A model generated the notes under the pieces. It saw only the letters and a list, made by a program, of their open reading frames with translations, was not told the DNA's origin and did no database searches. From Paenibacillus sp. E222 (GTDB lineage: Bacteria; Bacillota; Bacilli; Paenibacillales; Paenibacillaceae), in contig NZ_CP058552.1 of NCBI RefSeq assembly GCF_013401555.1, positions 4,340,001-4,404,000 of the forward strand: a stretch of DNA of 64,000 nucleotides. Direction: 5' to 3'. A program made the translations under genes and the position numbers. Of this stretch, positions 25,778 to 33,902 are shown piece by piece. How positions within the stretch are numbered: position 1 is the first letter of the stretch; each line of letters opens with the position of its first letter.

Positions 25778-26349
25778 TGGTAGTATAGGCGTCCATTGTC
25801 ATTCCAATTGCCATACATTTTATTTTGTTTGGTGTTTGTTATAAATTTATCTAATCTTTTGTTAAATAACTCAGGTTGAGTTTTATAGCTTTGGATGGTG
25901 TCGATTCGAATTCTTTTATAAATATCTGGAAATGCAGAGAAATTCTGATACACTTTCGTGTCCTCTTTCAACCTCTGCAAAATTATAGGGTCGATTTTAA
26001 ATGATTCGTAACTGAGAGCAGGGAGAGCCTTTCGACCTTCATCTGTCATTAATCCCAGCGTTTCAAGGCGACGTGCCCGTTCTTTATTCAATTCAGTCCA
26101 CGAACTTTTTTTGCTTCGAGGAGATAACCTTTGAGCTAATTGAGTCTCGGAAATTTTCTTTTTTTGCCCATCAATCCATCCAAAACACAAGGCTTCTTCA
26201 ACAGCATCCAGATACAGCAACGTACCTGGTGTTGATTTCATACTCACCACGACCCAGCAAGAATTTTCAGTCAGGCAATGTTCTTGAAACCAAGATCTCA
26301 ATTCGCTTTTTGACTTTGCTGGCAGCAGTTCATTAAGTAGCATTAGCAA
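25762..26349 (-). CDS. YdeI/OmpD-associated family protein
   Basis: A 195-residue member of the YdeI family. It shows the typical SWFQEHCLTENSCWVVV-like start region, YLDAVEEALCFGWIDGQKKKI, and the Arg/Ser-rich RLSPRSKKSSWTELNKERARRLETLGLMTDEGRKAL. Some members are linked to bacteriocin tolerance in other bacteria; the molecular function is not settled. It overlaps the upstream VOC gene by 17 bases, so the two are co-translated. Its stop codon falls within the terminator stem. Confidence 0.8.
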   Translation of the reverse strand: MLMLLNELLPAKSKSELRSWFQEHCLTENSCWVVVSMKSTPGTLLYLDAVEEALCFGWIDGQKKKISETQLAQRLSPRSKKSSWTELNKERARRLETLGLMTDEGRKALPALSYESFKIDPIILQRLKEDTKVYQNFSAFPDIYKRIRIDTIQSYKTQPELFNKRLDKFITNTKQNKMYGNWNDNGRLYYQNTSP

Positions 26350-26797
26350 TTACGCTATCCAGGAATGTGTTAGCGTCGCTATTAAACTTCCAAACGATAC
26401 CAAATTTATCCACCAACATTCCGAAGCAGGATGACCAAGGCATCTCTGATAATGGCATGATCACATAGCCGCCTTCAGACAAATTAGTAAAGTAGTTTTT
26501 CATTGCCTGTTTATCATCAATAATGATACTAATGATTACATTGTTGCCTTTAACCAGCTCACCCGTTACATTCTTCATCGAAGGAAGAAGATCCGACATC
26601 ATTATTTTTCCACCAGCGAATTCTAACGATGACTCCATAATCATGTTCAACTCATTTTCTGGCAAAGGGTAGTTTGGATCTTGTGAAAAATCCTTGAATT
26701 TCACTTTTTTTACCTCACTTGCGTTTAAAGCTTCCGAATAAAACGCGATGACCTGCTCGGTGTTCCCATCAAAATTTAAATATGCAATAACGGACAT
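26333..26797 (-). CDS. VOC/PhnB-like glyoxalase-fold protein
   Basis: A 154-residue vicinal-oxygen-chelate superfamily protein of the PhnB-like branch, starting SVIAYLNFDGNTEQVIAFYSEAL. The repeated beta-alpha-beta units are visible, with MPWSSCFGMLVDKFGIVWKFN near the end. Members often bind small molecules and sit beside WYL-type regulators, as here. AAGGAGG precedes the ATG. A substrate cannot be assigned. Confidence 0.82.
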   Translation of the reverse strand: MSVIAYLNFDGNTEQVIAFYSEALNASEVKKVKFKDFSQDPNYPLPENELNMIMESSLEFAGGKIMMSDLLPSMKNVTGELVKGNNVIISIIIDDKQAMKNYFTNLSEGGYVIMPLSEMPWSSCFGMLVDKFGIVWKFNSDANTFLDSVIANAT

Positions 26798-26830
26798 GAT
26801 AAAACCTCCTTCTTGTAATACATGAAGTGT

Positions 26831-26871
26831 AAGCTATAATAGGTGACAGCTAGATTGTCACCTATTAGCTT
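26831..26871. promoter_or_regulatory. Long palindromic operator between VOC and WYL regulator genes
   Basis: TAATAGGTGACA at 26837-26848 is the reverse complement of TGTCACCTATTA at 26856-26867 (12 bp, 7-base spacer). After a small bulge AAGC/GCTT (26831-26834 with 26868-26871) extends it. Sitting between the divergent genes, it is the probable binding site of the WYL regulator. Confidence 0.65.
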
Positions 26872-26903
26872 TGTTCAAAAATTATATTTTAAAGAGGACT
26901 ATC

Positions 26904-27815
26904 GTGAATAAAATTGAACGATTAATATCCATCATTATGATCTTGCTGCAAAAGAATGTAGTATCAGCTACCGAATTCGCAAAATTATTCAATGTGTCCA
27001 AAAGAACGATTCTACGTGATATGGAAACACTTGGATTATCTAACATTCCCATTTATGCTATAAATGGAGTGAACGGCGGATACGGGATTATGGATGAATA
27101 CAAAATAGACAAACGACTTTTAAGCAGCAAAGATTTAGAAAATATACTAACTGCACTGGGCGGATTGGGAAAAATTCTATTTAGTGACGAAGTAGAATCA
27201 ACGCTTAAAAAGATTGAATCAATGATAGGTTCAACGACTTTGGGAGGTACCATTCAACTGTCTTTTTATAATTGGGATGGTCGTCCTGAAATTGTGCAAA
27301 TCTTAAAGACTTGTCAGGAAACAATAGAGCAAGAAAGGTTACTTACATTCGATTATATAGATCAAAGTGGGGCCAAGTCGCAGAGACGGGTCGAGCCATA
27401 CCAGCTTCATTTTAGTGAAATGAGTTGGTATTTGAAGGGGTTTTGTTTAGATCGAATGGAGTATCGAACGTTTAAATTGTCCAGAACGGATAATCTGAAT
27501 ATCGATATTAATACATTTGTTGCTAGGGATTTTATGACTGAACAGAAAACAGAGCAATATTATCAACCGAATCTAATTACAATTAAAGTATTGATCTCGC
27601 ATCGAATAAAAGATCAATTTATTGAAAGATACGGTCAAAAAAGGATTGAAGCTTACAATTCTGAACTCCTTATAGCCGAAATAGATTTGCCGCAAAACCA
27701 CTTTGGATTTCGGTTTTTAGCTAGTTTCGGGACGGATTTGCAAATCATAGAACCTAAAGCATATGTTGAAGAGTTCCGAGAGTTCCTAAATGCTATGATA
27801 AATAAATATTCCTAA
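26904..27815 (+). CDS. HTH/WYL domain transcriptional regulator (YafY-like)
   Basis: Regulator with an N-terminal winged helix (ERLISIIMILLQKNVVSATEFAKLFNVSKRTILRDMETL) and a central WYL domain binding a nucleic acid or small ligand (LTFDYIDQSG...RRVEPYQLHFSEMSWYLKGFC). The GTG at 26904, after AGAGG, gives the standard family start NKIERL; the frame runs 11 codons further up without support. Divergent from the VOC/YdeI pair with a palindromic site between. Confidence 0.85.
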   Translation: MNKIERLISIIMILLQKNVVSATEFAKLFNVSKRTILRDMETLGLSNIPIYAINGVNGGYGIMDEYKIDKRLLSSKDLENILTALGGLGKILFSDEVESTLKKIESMIGSTTLGGTIQLSFYNWDGRPEIVQILKTCQETIEQERLLTFDYIDQSGAKSQRRVEPYQLHFSEMSWYLKGFCLDRMEYRTFKLSRTDNLNIDINTFVARDFMTEQKTEQYYQPNLITIKVLISHRIKDQFIERYGQKRIEAYNSELLIAEIDLPQNHFGFRFLASFGTDLQIIEPKAYVEEFREFLNAMINKYS

Positions 27816-27895
27816 GAGCTCATTCTTATTTATGTTTAGTGTTTCTGCTTTGTATAGGGTTGTTTCTTTTTATGAAAAGAAGGAGGTACTTCGTT

Positions 27896-28411
27896 ATGGA
27901 AAAAGCGATCTACTTAATTACAGGCGTAATGGCTTCTGGTAAGTCAACAGTGTCGGAGCTGCTGGCTTCCAAGCTGGGAAAAGCCGTGCATCTGCGTGGT
28001 GATATATTCCGTCGCATGATTGTATCCGGCCGCGAAGACATGTCCGCTGAACCGTCGGATGAAGCAGTCCGTCAATTATATTTGCGTTATCGGTTAGCCG
28101 CAAATGCCGCAAAAACCTATTATGAGAATGATTTTTCTGTAGTTTTGCAGGATAATTACTATGGTGCGGAATTAGTCTATATGATGGAGCAGTTAAAGGA
28201 TCACCCGGTTCGGTTAGTTGTGCTGTGTCCGAAGGTAGAGGTAGTAAAAGAACGTGAAAAATCAAGAGGAAAGGTCGGGTACACTGCCTTTACGGTAGAG
28301 AATTTGTATTCAGACTTTTTGAAGGAAACGCCTCAAATCGGATTTTGGCTGGACAGTTCGGAGCAGTCCCCTGAGCAAACAGTAAATGAAATTTTACAGC
28401 ACTATAGATGA
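27896..28411 (+). CDS. Small P-loop kinase (AAA/shikimate-kinase-like)
   Basis: A 171-residue nucleotide-binding protein. The P-loop is GVMASGKST (residues 10-18), followed by HLRGDIFRRMIVSGRED, a typical substrate/Mg segment in small-molecule kinases, and a lid-like KEREKSRGK. It resembles gluconate/shikimate/chloramphenicol-type phosphotransferases, but the substrate is unknown. GAAGGAGG sits nine bases before the ATG at 27896; the frame could begin at 27839 but would start with an unrelated hydrophobic stretch. Confidence 0.75.
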   Translation: MEKAIYLITGVMASGKSTVSELLASKLGKAVHLRGDIFRRMIVSGREDMSAEPSDEAVRQLYLRYRLAANAAKTYYENDFSVVLQDNYYGAELVYMMEQLKDHPVRLVVLCPKVEVVKEREKSRGKVGYTAFTVENLYSDFLKETPQIGFWLDSSEQSPEQTVNEILQHYR

Positions 28412-28470
28412 GAACCAATGATGAATTTGAAGGCGCAAAAAGTCACAGAATGCTCCGTATATGTAATTTT

Positions 28471-29355
28471 TCAAACTTTGTACAATGCAGAATAATCATT
28501 AAAATAGGCAATAATAAAGTCCCGGAAATTTCTGGCCGAAGAAGATAAATATCTATCCTTCACCCAAGATAGTCCTACTGGATAGGTAGGATTAATATCC
28601 GCGATTCTGACGTAATTCAAATCCAACGTTCTACAGACTGAAATAGGGAGTAGCGCGATACCCTGGTTGACCTTAATAATTTCCGCCAGTAAATGAGAAT
28701 CCACCTCGAAAATAATTTTGGGAGTGAATCCTGCTTTTTTGCAAAGCTCGGTTGTAAAAAAGCTATATTCCTCATTATTAGCAAGGGCAATAAAAGATTC
28801 ATCGGCCACTTTACTTAACGAAATTTCAGATTTTGTCGCAAACTTGTGAGTGAATGGTAAAACCAGCACGATATCTTCATTAATAAGGACACAACTTTCA
28901 ATCTCATCGTCCGCCATAGGTGGACCTGCGATCCCCAAATCAATATCCCCTTTTTTTAAGCTTGCAAGGATGTCATTTCTAGCTCCGAGTCCCTGTTGAA
29001 TATTGGTATCCGGCCACTGGGTAATGTACCTGCTGATCAATCCGGATAGGAATCTGGGATTTGAAATCGATATTTTGATGGTATGGTCAATTGCCATATC
29101 CTTCGTCTGTATTTCCATTCTTGCATTTTCAATTTCGGTGAAAATCCTGTTGACATGGTTCAAGAGGATTTTTCCGGATGCATTCAATTGTATATTTCTC
29201 CCTTTCCGATCAAATAAGGTTGTACCCAACTCATCCTCAAGTCTCTTTATCGTCAAGCTTAAAGAAGGCTGAGCAATATTTAATTGTTCGGCAGCCTTAG
29301 AAATATGCTCTGTATAAGCGACGGTCTGAAAGTATTTCAATTGAAGCAGCTCCAC
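28471..29355 (-). CDS. LysR family transcriptional regulator
   Basis: LysR regulator. The N-terminal winged helix reads ELLQLKYFQTVAYTEHISKAAEQLNIAQPSLSLTIKRLEDELGTTLFDRKGR. The co-inducer domain follows from about residue 90. The GTG at 29355 gives the standard family start; the frame extends 17 codons further, and an ATG 15 bases upstream is an alternative. It is divergent from the acetoacetate decarboxylase gene, the likely target. Confidence 0.87.
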   Translation of the reverse strand: MELLQLKYFQTVAYTEHISKAAEQLNIAQPSLSLTIKRLEDELGTTLFDRKGRNIQLNASGKILLNHVNRIFTEIENARMEIQTKDMAIDHTIKISISNPRFLSGLISRYITQWPDTNIQQGLGARNDILASLKKGDIDLGIAGPPMADDEIESCVLINEDIVLVLPFTHKFATKSEISLSKVADESFIALANNEEYSFFTTELCKKAGFTPKIIFEVDSHLLAEIIKVNQGIALLPISVCRTLDLNYVRIADINPTYPVGLSWVKDRYLSSSARNFRDFIIAYFNDYSALYKV

Positions 29356-29515
29356 TATAGTGCACCCCATATATTTATTATAATAAATGAGTTTATATAT
29401 TATCATGTATTAGATTAAATGTAAAATGAGATGTAAAATGGATTCTGTAATCATTCATTTCGATATAAATCAGACAACAAAATGAAGAAATTAGAGATCG
29501 GAAGGTGTCGTTCAG

Positions 29516-30259
29516 ATGAGAAAGGAAGAAGTGGTTAAGCAATTTACAACTCCGCTGGATGCAGGAGCATATCCTTTGGGACCTTATCGTTTTTATAATC
29601 GCGAATACCTGAACATTTTATATAGAACTGATCTGGAACGCTTAAGAAAAATCGTTCCGGAGCCATTGGAGGTTACCTCTCCGCTTGTAAGGTTTGAGAT
29701 TATGAAAATGCCGGATGTAACAGGCCTTGGTTCCTATACAGAGTGTGGTCAAGTGATACCTGTGAGCTATGATGGGGAGGAAGGAGATTATCTCCACGCA
29801 ATGTACGTAGACAGTTTTCCTGCAATCGCATCAGGCAGGGAAATAGGTGCCTTTCCTAAAAAAATGGGCAAACCCAGTTTGTATGTAGATTCCGACACAT
29901 TGGTTGGACTTATGGATTATGGCTCTTTGAGAGTGGCTACCGCGACTATGGGATATAAGCATTTTCCGCTTGATCATTCGGAGGCGCTGCAAGAGATTGT
30001 TAAACCAAATTATATGCTGAAAAAGATGCCTGGTTATGACGGATATCCAAGAATCTGTGAATTGGTACGGAGCCAAATTACGGATATTAAAATACAGGGT
30101 GCCTGGTCAGGCCCTGCAAGACTGGAGCTATTCGCTCATGCTCTTGCGCCGATGGCAGATTTGCCAGTACTTGAGGTTGTTTCGGCTTCCCATATCATCA
30201 CAGAGCTTTCGCTGCCTTCTCCAACAGTTATATATGATTATTTAGCTGATGAAAAATAA
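29516..30259 (+). CDS. adc: Acetoacetate decarboxylase
   Basis: Cytoplasmic enzyme converting acetoacetate to acetone and CO2 through a Schiff base. The catalytic lysine lies in the conserved GREIGAFPKKMGKPSL segment (around residue 115-120), preceded by the HAMYVDSFPAIASGRE run typical of the family. Length 247 is normal. A ribosome site (GGAAGG) precedes the ATG. The next gene, a ketopantoate-reductase-like dehydrogenase, is 57 bases downstream on the same strand, and a LysR regulator is divergent. The family includes members with other keto-acid activities, so the exact substrate is likely but not certain. Confidence 0.88.
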   Translation: MRKEEVVKQFTTPLDAGAYPLGPYRFYNREYLNILYRTDLERLRKIVPEPLEVTSPLVRFEIMKMPDVTGLGSYTECGQVIPVSYDGEEGDYLHAMYVDSFPAIASGREIGAFPKKMGKPSLYVDSDTLVGLMDYGSLRVATATMGYKHFPLDHSEALQEIVKPNYMLKKMPGYDGYPRICELVRSQITDIKIQGAWSGPARLELFAHALAPMADLPVLEVVSASHIITELSLPSPTVIYDYLADEK

Positions 30260-30316
30260 ACGTCATTAAAAGCATTCAAAAAAAGCATTCAAACAGAAAA
30301 GGTAGGGGAATTCCAT

Positions 30317-31348
30317 ATGAGAATTGCAATTTTAGGAGCAGGTTCCTTAGGAACCATCGCTGGTGCATATATTGCTGCCGGCGGACAAGATGTAGAGTTG
30401 ATCGATGTCTATCAAGCACATGTGGACGCATTAAACCAGACAGGGGCCCAAATTACTGGCACTACGGATTTTCAGGCAAAGGTGAAGGCCATTACTCCTG
30501 ACGAGATGTCAGGAACTTATGATTTAGTCTTGCTTCTAACTAAACAGCTATATAACGAGTCTGTTCTAAAAGACCTGTTGCCGTATTTAGATGACCAAAG
30601 TGTTGTGCTTTCCTTGCAAAACGGTATCCCTGAAGAAAAAGTAGCTTCCATTGTTGGCCGTGAACGGGTCATTGCCGGATCTGTTGAATTTGGTGCTACG
30701 TTTATTGAACCGGGAGTATCAAGACTTACAACAGAGTTCAATCGCTTTAAGCAGTACGCTTTTCAAATTGGCGAATTAAATGGGGAAACAACCGAAAGAA
30801 TTCAACAGATCCAATCTATACTAGACCTTGTGGGTGGAACACATATTTCCGATAACCTGGTGGGCACGAAGTGGTCTAAATTGCTTATTAACAATGCATT
30901 TAGCGGCCTATCTGCAGCACTAAACGTGGAGTATGGCGTTGTGCTTGATCATGATATTAGTATTGTAAGTGCCGTTCATATTGCCGATGAAACGATCAAA
31001 GTTGGACACGCCAATGGTGTGAAATTTGCCACGATGGGTGGCTTTGATATTGAATCTTTGGAAATACAGAGTGATAAGGATCTCCCGGAACGAATTAAAA
31101 CACTTCGGGTTCTCATGGAGTCCTCCAGACTGTTAAAAGCAAGCATGCTACAGGATCTCGAAAAGCAGCGGAAGACCGAAATTGATTATATCAATGGAGT
31201 AGTTCCACGGTCAGCTTTAGGCAAACAAATCTCAACACCTTATAATGATATGGTTGTAAGATTAGTTAAACAAGCGGAAGAATCTCAAACTGTGCCCGAT
31301 TTCGAGACTAATATTAAGTTCTTTGAAGAGCTTAACAATAACAGATGA
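30317..31348 (+). CDS. Ketopantoate reductase (PanE/ApbA) family dehydrogenase
   Basis: NADPH-dependent 2-keto acid reductase. The N-terminal dinucleotide site is IAILGAGSLGTIAGAYIAAGG, and LLTKQLYNESVL and LQNGIPEE follow as in PanE proteins. The catalytic Lys is in NLVGTKWSKLLINNAFSGL, and a C-terminal helical domain carries EIDYINGVVPR. It may be true PanE or a paralogue acting with the decarboxylase next door; a panBCD cluster is not in view. Confidence 0.85.
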   Translation: MRIAILGAGSLGTIAGAYIAAGGQDVELIDVYQAHVDALNQTGAQITGTTDFQAKVKAITPDEMSGTYDLVLLLTKQLYNESVLKDLLPYLDDQSVVLSLQNGIPEEKVASIVGRERVIAGSVEFGATFIEPGVSRLTTEFNRFKQYAFQIGELNGETTERIQQIQSILDLVGGTHISDNLVGTKWSKLLINNAFSGLSAALNVEYGVVLDHDISIVSAVHIADETIKVGHANGVKFATMGGFDIESLEIQSDKDLPERIKTLRVLMESSRLLKASMLQDLEKQRKTEIDYINGVVPRSALGKQISTPYNDMVVRLVKQAEESQTVPDFETNIKFFEELNNNR

Positions 31349-31372
31349 TATAAGCGATTTGTAGATCGCCAG

Positions 31373-31411
31373 AAAACGTGTTGAGGAGATCATTCCTCAA
31401 TGCGTTTTTTT
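31373..31411 (+). terminator. Terminator of the decarboxylase/reductase unit
   Basis: AAAACG-TG-TTGAGGA pairs with TCCTCAA-TG-CGTTTT with one small internal loop, followed by a T run. Confidence 0.75.
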
Positions 31412-31537
31412 ATCGTTAAACGATACCTTATAGTTCAGGAGAATTGGGATAATGTTCCATAGTAGATCTCAGTAGAAACAGCAGATAATAAAAGCATGAT
31501 CTAAGTTCAAAGTTATTTGGTTTTAACTATCCAATAC

Positions 31538-32500
31538 TTAAGGGCAAAATAAGCTTAATCTCTCTTGTACACCTGCTGCAATTTCTTCTGGCATCTCCTT
31601 AACCTGGATATCTCCACCCAAGAAAAGCAACCAATTGGTTATTTCGGTTAATTCTTCTGCATGATGAACGTTGATAAACGTCTTTATAACGGCTGTAGTT
31701 TGGTAAGGGTTCGTATAAGAAAGTGAAAGCTTTAAAGGATGATACTTCTTGAACTGTGCAATCGCCTTTGGACCAAGTTCGAGGACAAGGTTGATCACTT
31801 CTTCCTGCTTACTTAATTTTTCTAAAATCTTTTTCTTGCTTACCTTTTTCTTCGTAGGAAAGGGTTCAATATGGGTGACATTGTCGACAGATAGAATCCG
31901 TCTCTTTTCTTCCTCTAAGTCGAAGCCTTCAATGATCCACAGGCTTTTTTCACGATAAAGGTGTAGAAGATAAATGGGATACGAATTTATTTCCCTTTCT
32001 TCCTGGACGGTAACCAACAAATGGCTCTCTATAAGAAGAAGCTGGATGAGTTTTTCCAACATAGGGTGGGGCAGGTCTGACAGATCAAGCAAGTCGGGAT
32101 TATGGGGGTTGGTCCCTTCAAAAAGCAATATTTGATTCAAAAGAACAAGGTCATCTTGCTGATTTTCGGAGATAAGGCCCAGTAACTTTTCGGTTAAAGA
32201 CTGACGGCTCTTTAGATAAGGGAGTTGTTGATTTCTAGTTGCCATAAAGGCGAGAAAAAGAGCTTTGATCTCATTATCGGTAAAGCGGACCGTGGGCAGG
32301 ACAGAGTTGTTCATGACAAAATAACCCCCATCCCTCCCAACTTCAGCGACAAGTGGCATGCCCATAGCTTCAATTTCTCGGATATCGCGAATAGCGGTCG
32401 AACGAGAGATGTTAAATTCCCGCATGAGTTCAGAAATGGTAAAGTGTGCGCGGTTGTTGATATACCTCATAATGATATTAATTCGTTCAACTTTTTTCAT
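31538..32500 (-). CDS. HTH/WYL transcriptional regulator (YobV-like)
   Basis: Regulator of the DeoR-like/WYL group. The winged helix reads ERINIIMRYINNRAHFTISELMREFNISRSTAIRDIREIEAMGMPL, followed by GRDGGYFV. The central WYL part is weaker in sequence. It is divergent from a gene for a GyrI-like effector-binding protein, the same layout as yobV/yobU in Bacillus subtilis. Its target is probably that divergent pair. Confidence 0.8.
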   Translation of the reverse strand: MKKVERINIIMRYINNRAHFTISELMREFNISRSTAIRDIREIEAMGMPLVAEVGRDGGYFVMNNSVLPTVRFTDNEIKALFLAFMATRNQQLPYLKSRQSLTEKLLGLISENQQDDLVLLNQILLFEGTNPHNPDLLDLSDLPHPMLEKLIQLLLIESHLLVTVQEEREINSYPIYLLHLYREKSLWIIEGFDLEEEKRRILSVDNVTHIEPFPTKKKVSKKKILEKLSKQEEVINLVLELGPKAIAQFKKYHPLKLSLSYTNPYQTTAVIKTFINVHHAEELTEITNWLLFLGGDIQVKEMPEEIAAGVQERLSLFCP

Positions 32501-32607
32501 CGGGTCCCCCTAAACAGTATCATAATTTGACATGATTTAAGGTTATTATAAACCCATCAAGTGAAAAGACAAATGCATTGATAAATTTAAAGAGGATGGT
32601 GTTACGA

Positions 32608-33087
32608 ATGAGTAATTATAATTTTGAGGAAAAAGACAGTTTTATCGTTTTGGGTATTGGAACTGAGCTTAAGAGCAATTACACAGACTTTGCTGGGATT
32701 AACAAAGAAAAGGCGGATTTTTGGTCGGCTGTGAAAGAAGATGGAAGCCTGGATGCTTTAAAAGCTATAGCGACCAATGACTATATTTTTGCCGTGAACG
32801 AAGCGGTGAATAACAAGATGATGCATTATGCTGGTGTCATGACAGAAGAAACACTGCCAGAAGCAACCAGAGTGATCCAATTCCCTAAAGGAGAATACTT
32901 GATCGTTAAGGGGGAAGGAGCAACATCTGATGAGTTAAATAATAACCTTACTGGCGTTGCTTTTGGTCAAGTTCTACCAGCGGAAACGAATTATGCTTAT
33001 GTTGGTGGACCAAATACTACGGTTGAGATGGGGCAACGAAACGGCTTGGTATTTGGTGAAATATGGATTCCTGTTGTTAAGAAATAA
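32608..33087 (+). CDS. GyrI-like effector-binding domain protein (YobU-like)
   Basis: A 159-residue stand-alone effector-binding domain of the GyrI/AraC-E type, a fold that binds drugs or other small ligands. Recognisable parts are FIVLGIGTELKSNY, VIQFPKGEYLIVKGEG near the middle and NGLVFGEIWIPVVKK at the end. The ATG at 32608 after GAGG is preferred; an in-frame start ten codons earlier has no ribosome site. It precedes an unknown gene by 18 bases and is divergent from the WYL regulator. Confidence 0.8.
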   Translation: MSNYNFEEKDSFIVLGIGTELKSNYTDFAGINKEKADFWSAVKEDGSLDALKAIATNDYIFAVNEAVNNKMMHYAGVMTEETLPEATRVIQFPKGEYLIVKGEGATSDELNNNLTGVAFGQVLPAETNYAYVGGPNTTVEMGQRNGLVFGEIWIPVVKK

Positions 33088-33105
33088 GGTGAAGGAGAGA
33101 TCGGC

Positions 33106-33570
33106 ATGTCGTATATCGTTGATTTTAAAAATGTGTCTACGGTCGGATTAGAGTCCTCACCAGTAGCAGCAGCGCTTGCAGGTTTGCGTGCGAATGAAGC
33201 TCGTTATTTTATGAACAAATACAAGCATGAATTTACGGTTGTTCCTGCTAGCGAAAGTCAGGACACCCTTGATTATGTAACACGAATTTTGAAGGAAGAA
33301 CGTGATATTGAATTTGCGGCCAAGCCTTTGGAGACGTCGGCTTTTCAAGTGGAAAACATTCGAATTTCCTACGTCTTTTATGAAGATGGTCTTGGACTCA
33401 ATGTCATGTATACGGTGGATGACCCTAAGAAGCGGGCCGTGGGTTTTAAGCTTTCCGAGGGGATGGAAGTTCCAGCGGAGTTGGAAGGCAAGTTTAAGTT
33501 TGCCAGACAGAAATCCAAGTTAGCTGGAACCATTCGGGGATCATTTTTTGTAATTAAGAAAGAGTATTGA
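33106..33570 (+). CDS. Hypothetical protein downstream of YobU-like gene
   Basis: A 154-residue soluble protein that was not recognised. It has no signal peptide, membrane segment or cysteine cluster. Mixed alpha/beta composition, with a charged middle (TRILKEERDIEFAAK) and a C-terminal stretch RQKSKLAGTIRGSFFVIKKEY. GAAGGAGA precedes the ATG. It lies 18 bases after the effector-binding protein gene and ends at a terminator, so they form one operon under the divergent WYL regulator and may respond to the same ligand. Confidence 0.7.
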   Translation: MSYIVDFKNVSTVGLESSPVAAALAGLRANEARYFMNKYKHEFTVVPASESQDTLDYVTRILKEERDIEFAAKPLETSAFQVENIRISYVFYEDGLGLNVMYTVDDPKKRAVGFKLSEGMEVPAELEGKFKFARQKSKLAGTIRGSFFVIKKEY

Positions 33571-33612
33571 TATTGAAGTGGGCAAAAGCGCATGTGAAAG
33601 AAGCAGAACATA

Positions 33613-33659
33613 GCCCCATTGAAAGTCGCTGATTAGCGGCTTTTTTTGTTTTATTTTAT
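33613..33659 (+). terminator. Recurring terminator-like element, copy 3
   Basis: AAAGTCGCT pairs with AGCGGCTTT around a short loop, then TTTTTGTTTTATTTTATC. The flanking CCCCATTG and the tail match the other three copies. Confidence 0.7.
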
Positions 33660-33667
33660 CGGTGCAG

Positions 33668-33802
33668 CTAGCTTTGGAGAATTTCTTTCTTAGTTTCATC
33701 TAAAAAAGCAGATAGTGCCGGTGTTATGAGGGTGTTTGAATGAAAATCTCCAGCAAGTGAATATCCAAGTTGACCCTCCTTTAGAACACAATCTATCTGA
33801 AA
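33668..33802 (-). pseudogene. Remnant of a LysR regulator C-terminus
   Basis: On the minus strand a 44-codon open stretch ending in TAG reads like the last part of a LysR co-inducer domain (CVLKEGQLGYSL, then TLITPALSAFLDETKKEIL). A stop codon lies just upstream in the same frame and no start or helix-turn-helix is left. It would have been divergent from the flavin oxidoreductase gene at 33903, a common pairing. Together with the terminator above this accounts for most of the 332 bases without a gene. Confidence 0.55.
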
Positions 33803-33902
33803 TCATGATATGTAACATCTGATTTACGGATTATACAAGATGGATAAACTCGATGTAAACTATAAAGAATGGAATCCGAATTTGATGGGGAGGGAACCTT
33901 AG

